From an uncultured bacterium (GTDB lineage Bacteria; Bacteroidota; Bacteroidia; Bacteroidales; Paludibacteraceae): DNA of 6,218 nucleotides. The notes under the pieces are model-generated. The model was not told the DNA's origin, ran no database searches, and was given only the letters and a program-made list of their open reading frames with translations. Shown piece by piece: positions 5,942-6,218 of this stretch. Numbering within the stretch: the first letter of the stretch is position 1; the number at the start of each line of letters is the position of its first letter. The DNA lies in NCBI GenBank assembly GCA_947074225.1, contig CAMTOX010000124.1, positions 1 to 6,218 on the forward strand, in the 5' to 3' direction. A program made the translations under genes and the position numbers.

Positions 5942-5947
5942 GAGGTG
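5942..5947 (+). promoter_or_regulatory. Shine-Dalgarno site of the racemase gene
   Basis: GAGGTG with a seven-base spacer to the ATG at 5955 is a strong anti-16S match and fixes the start. A second TGAGGTGA lies at about 5908-5915 without a following start codon. Strong sites like this are uncommon in Bacteroidota and absent before the other three genes in the window. Confidence 0.7.
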
Positions 5948-5954
5948 AAATACT

Positions 5955-6120
5955 ATGAAAAAGATAGGTTTAGTTGGTGGTATAGGTCCTGCATCTACAA
6001 TAGAATATTATCGTGAGTTAGTGGCTTTATATTGTAATAATGCACAGCTAAATAAATATCCTGAGATAGTTATTGATAGTGTTGATATGACTAAACATGA
6101 TAAAGCAATAAGGAATAAAG
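5955..6120 (+). CDS. Aspartate/glutamate racemase family protein, 3'-truncated
   Basis: Only the first 55 codons survive. The N terminus MKKIGLVGGIGPASTIEYYR is the characteristic opening of the cofactor-independent aspartate racemase (Asp/Glu/hydantoin racemase) superfamily: a first beta strand, a glycine-rich loop, then ST..YY. Full proteins have about 230-240 residues and use two cysteines; the first lies around residue 80, beyond this fragment, so activity cannot be judged. The frame appears to end in TGA at 6126-6128, but the adapter starts at 6121, so that stop is an artefact. The start is supported by a clear Shine-Dalgarno GAGGTG (5942-5947), seven bases before the ATG, which the other genes here lack. 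The natural role would be making D-aspartate or a related D-amino acid, for example for cell wall or peptide synthesis. Confidence 0.85.
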
Positions 6121-6153
6121 AGATCTGAATGGCGTCGGGCAGGGAAAGAGGGT
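6121..6153 (-). other. Degraded Illumina TruSeq adapter, reverse complement (artefact)
   Basis: This stretch matches the reverse complement of the same 33-nt adapter found at the left end at 27 of 33 positions, without gaps, including exact AGGGAAAGAG. The following bases to 6218, especially TCTCAGGCGGTC near 6170, loosely resemble the continuation of the TruSeq universal primer. Everything from 6121 on should be treated as non-genomic. Confidence 0.88.
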
Positions 6154-6218
6154 AGGCTTAAGAGTGAGTCTCAGGCGGTCCGTTTTAGACACGAAAATGA
6201 CATGGGATAGGGCCCGGC

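Larger units (their letters stand above)
5373..5954. other. Divergent intergenic region, mostly non-coding
   Basis: This gap separates the divergent nuclease and racemase genes. It holds the nuclease promoter (5427-5434), a more GC-rich block at about 5515-5620 with only tiny frames on either strand (17 codons on minus at 5513-5566, 15 codons on plus at 5538-5585), an 8-bp inverted repeat TTCAAAAT/ATTTTGAA (5660-5667 with 5685-5692), an interrupted small frame (5795-5902) and a plus-strand promoter (5844-5872). No tRNA, known riboswitch or insertion sequence is visible. Confidence 0.55.

Noticed and set aside
76..6120. CRISPR array, insertion sequence, tRNA, or new defence/biosynthetic system
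   Set aside because: No regularly spaced repeats, transposase, terminal inverted repeats, cloverleaf or co-directional multi-gene cluster is present. The four genes are independent units.

Overview
This 6.2 kb window looks like a metagenomic contig from a member of the Bacteroidales/Bacteroidota that has a type IX secretion system. Three things point there: a large secreted nuclease with a Por-type C-terminal sorting domain, no Shine-Dalgarno sequence before the first three genes, and Bacteroidota-type TAnnTTTG promoter boxes ahead of both minus-strand genes. Both ends carry degraded Illumina TruSeq adapter sequence (15-47, and its reverse complement at 6121-6153). The outermost ~75 bases on the left and ~98 on the right should therefore not be read as biology.

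Layout: 76-255 is an AT-rich leader. 256-750 (+) is a small polytopic membrane protein I do not recognise, clearly more AT-rich than the minus-strand genes. 751-1243 has no credible gene but holds several repeats, a possible structured RNA and a strong terminator hairpin (1179-1224). 1244-2245 (-) encodes a DUF362 lipoprotein. 2246-2525 contains its promoter, a pair of 9-bp direct repeats one 21-bp period apart, and the intrinsic terminator of the next gene. 2526-5372 (-) encodes a 948-residue secreted protein: an endonuclease I domain, a choice-of-anchor-D-like domain, two fibronectin III-like folds each apparently interrupted by another beta-domain (a lamin-tail domain and a choice-of-anchor-J/MAM-like domain), and a T9SS sorting domain. 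5373-5954 is a largely non-coding gap. 5955-6120 (+) is the start of an aspartate/glutamate racemase family gene, cut off by adapter sequence.

The genes do not form an obvious pathway. The two minus-strand genes each have their own promoter and are separated by a terminator, so they look like independent monocistronic units for envelope or secreted proteins. I see no complete new defence or mobile system. The most interesting points are the replacement of the expected catalytic histidine by glutamine in the nuclease, the nested-domain architecture of that protein, the possible operator at the DUF362 promoter, and the Firmicutes-like expression signals of the racemase fragment. The last of these, with the adapter-bearing ends, raises the possibility of a chimeric contig.
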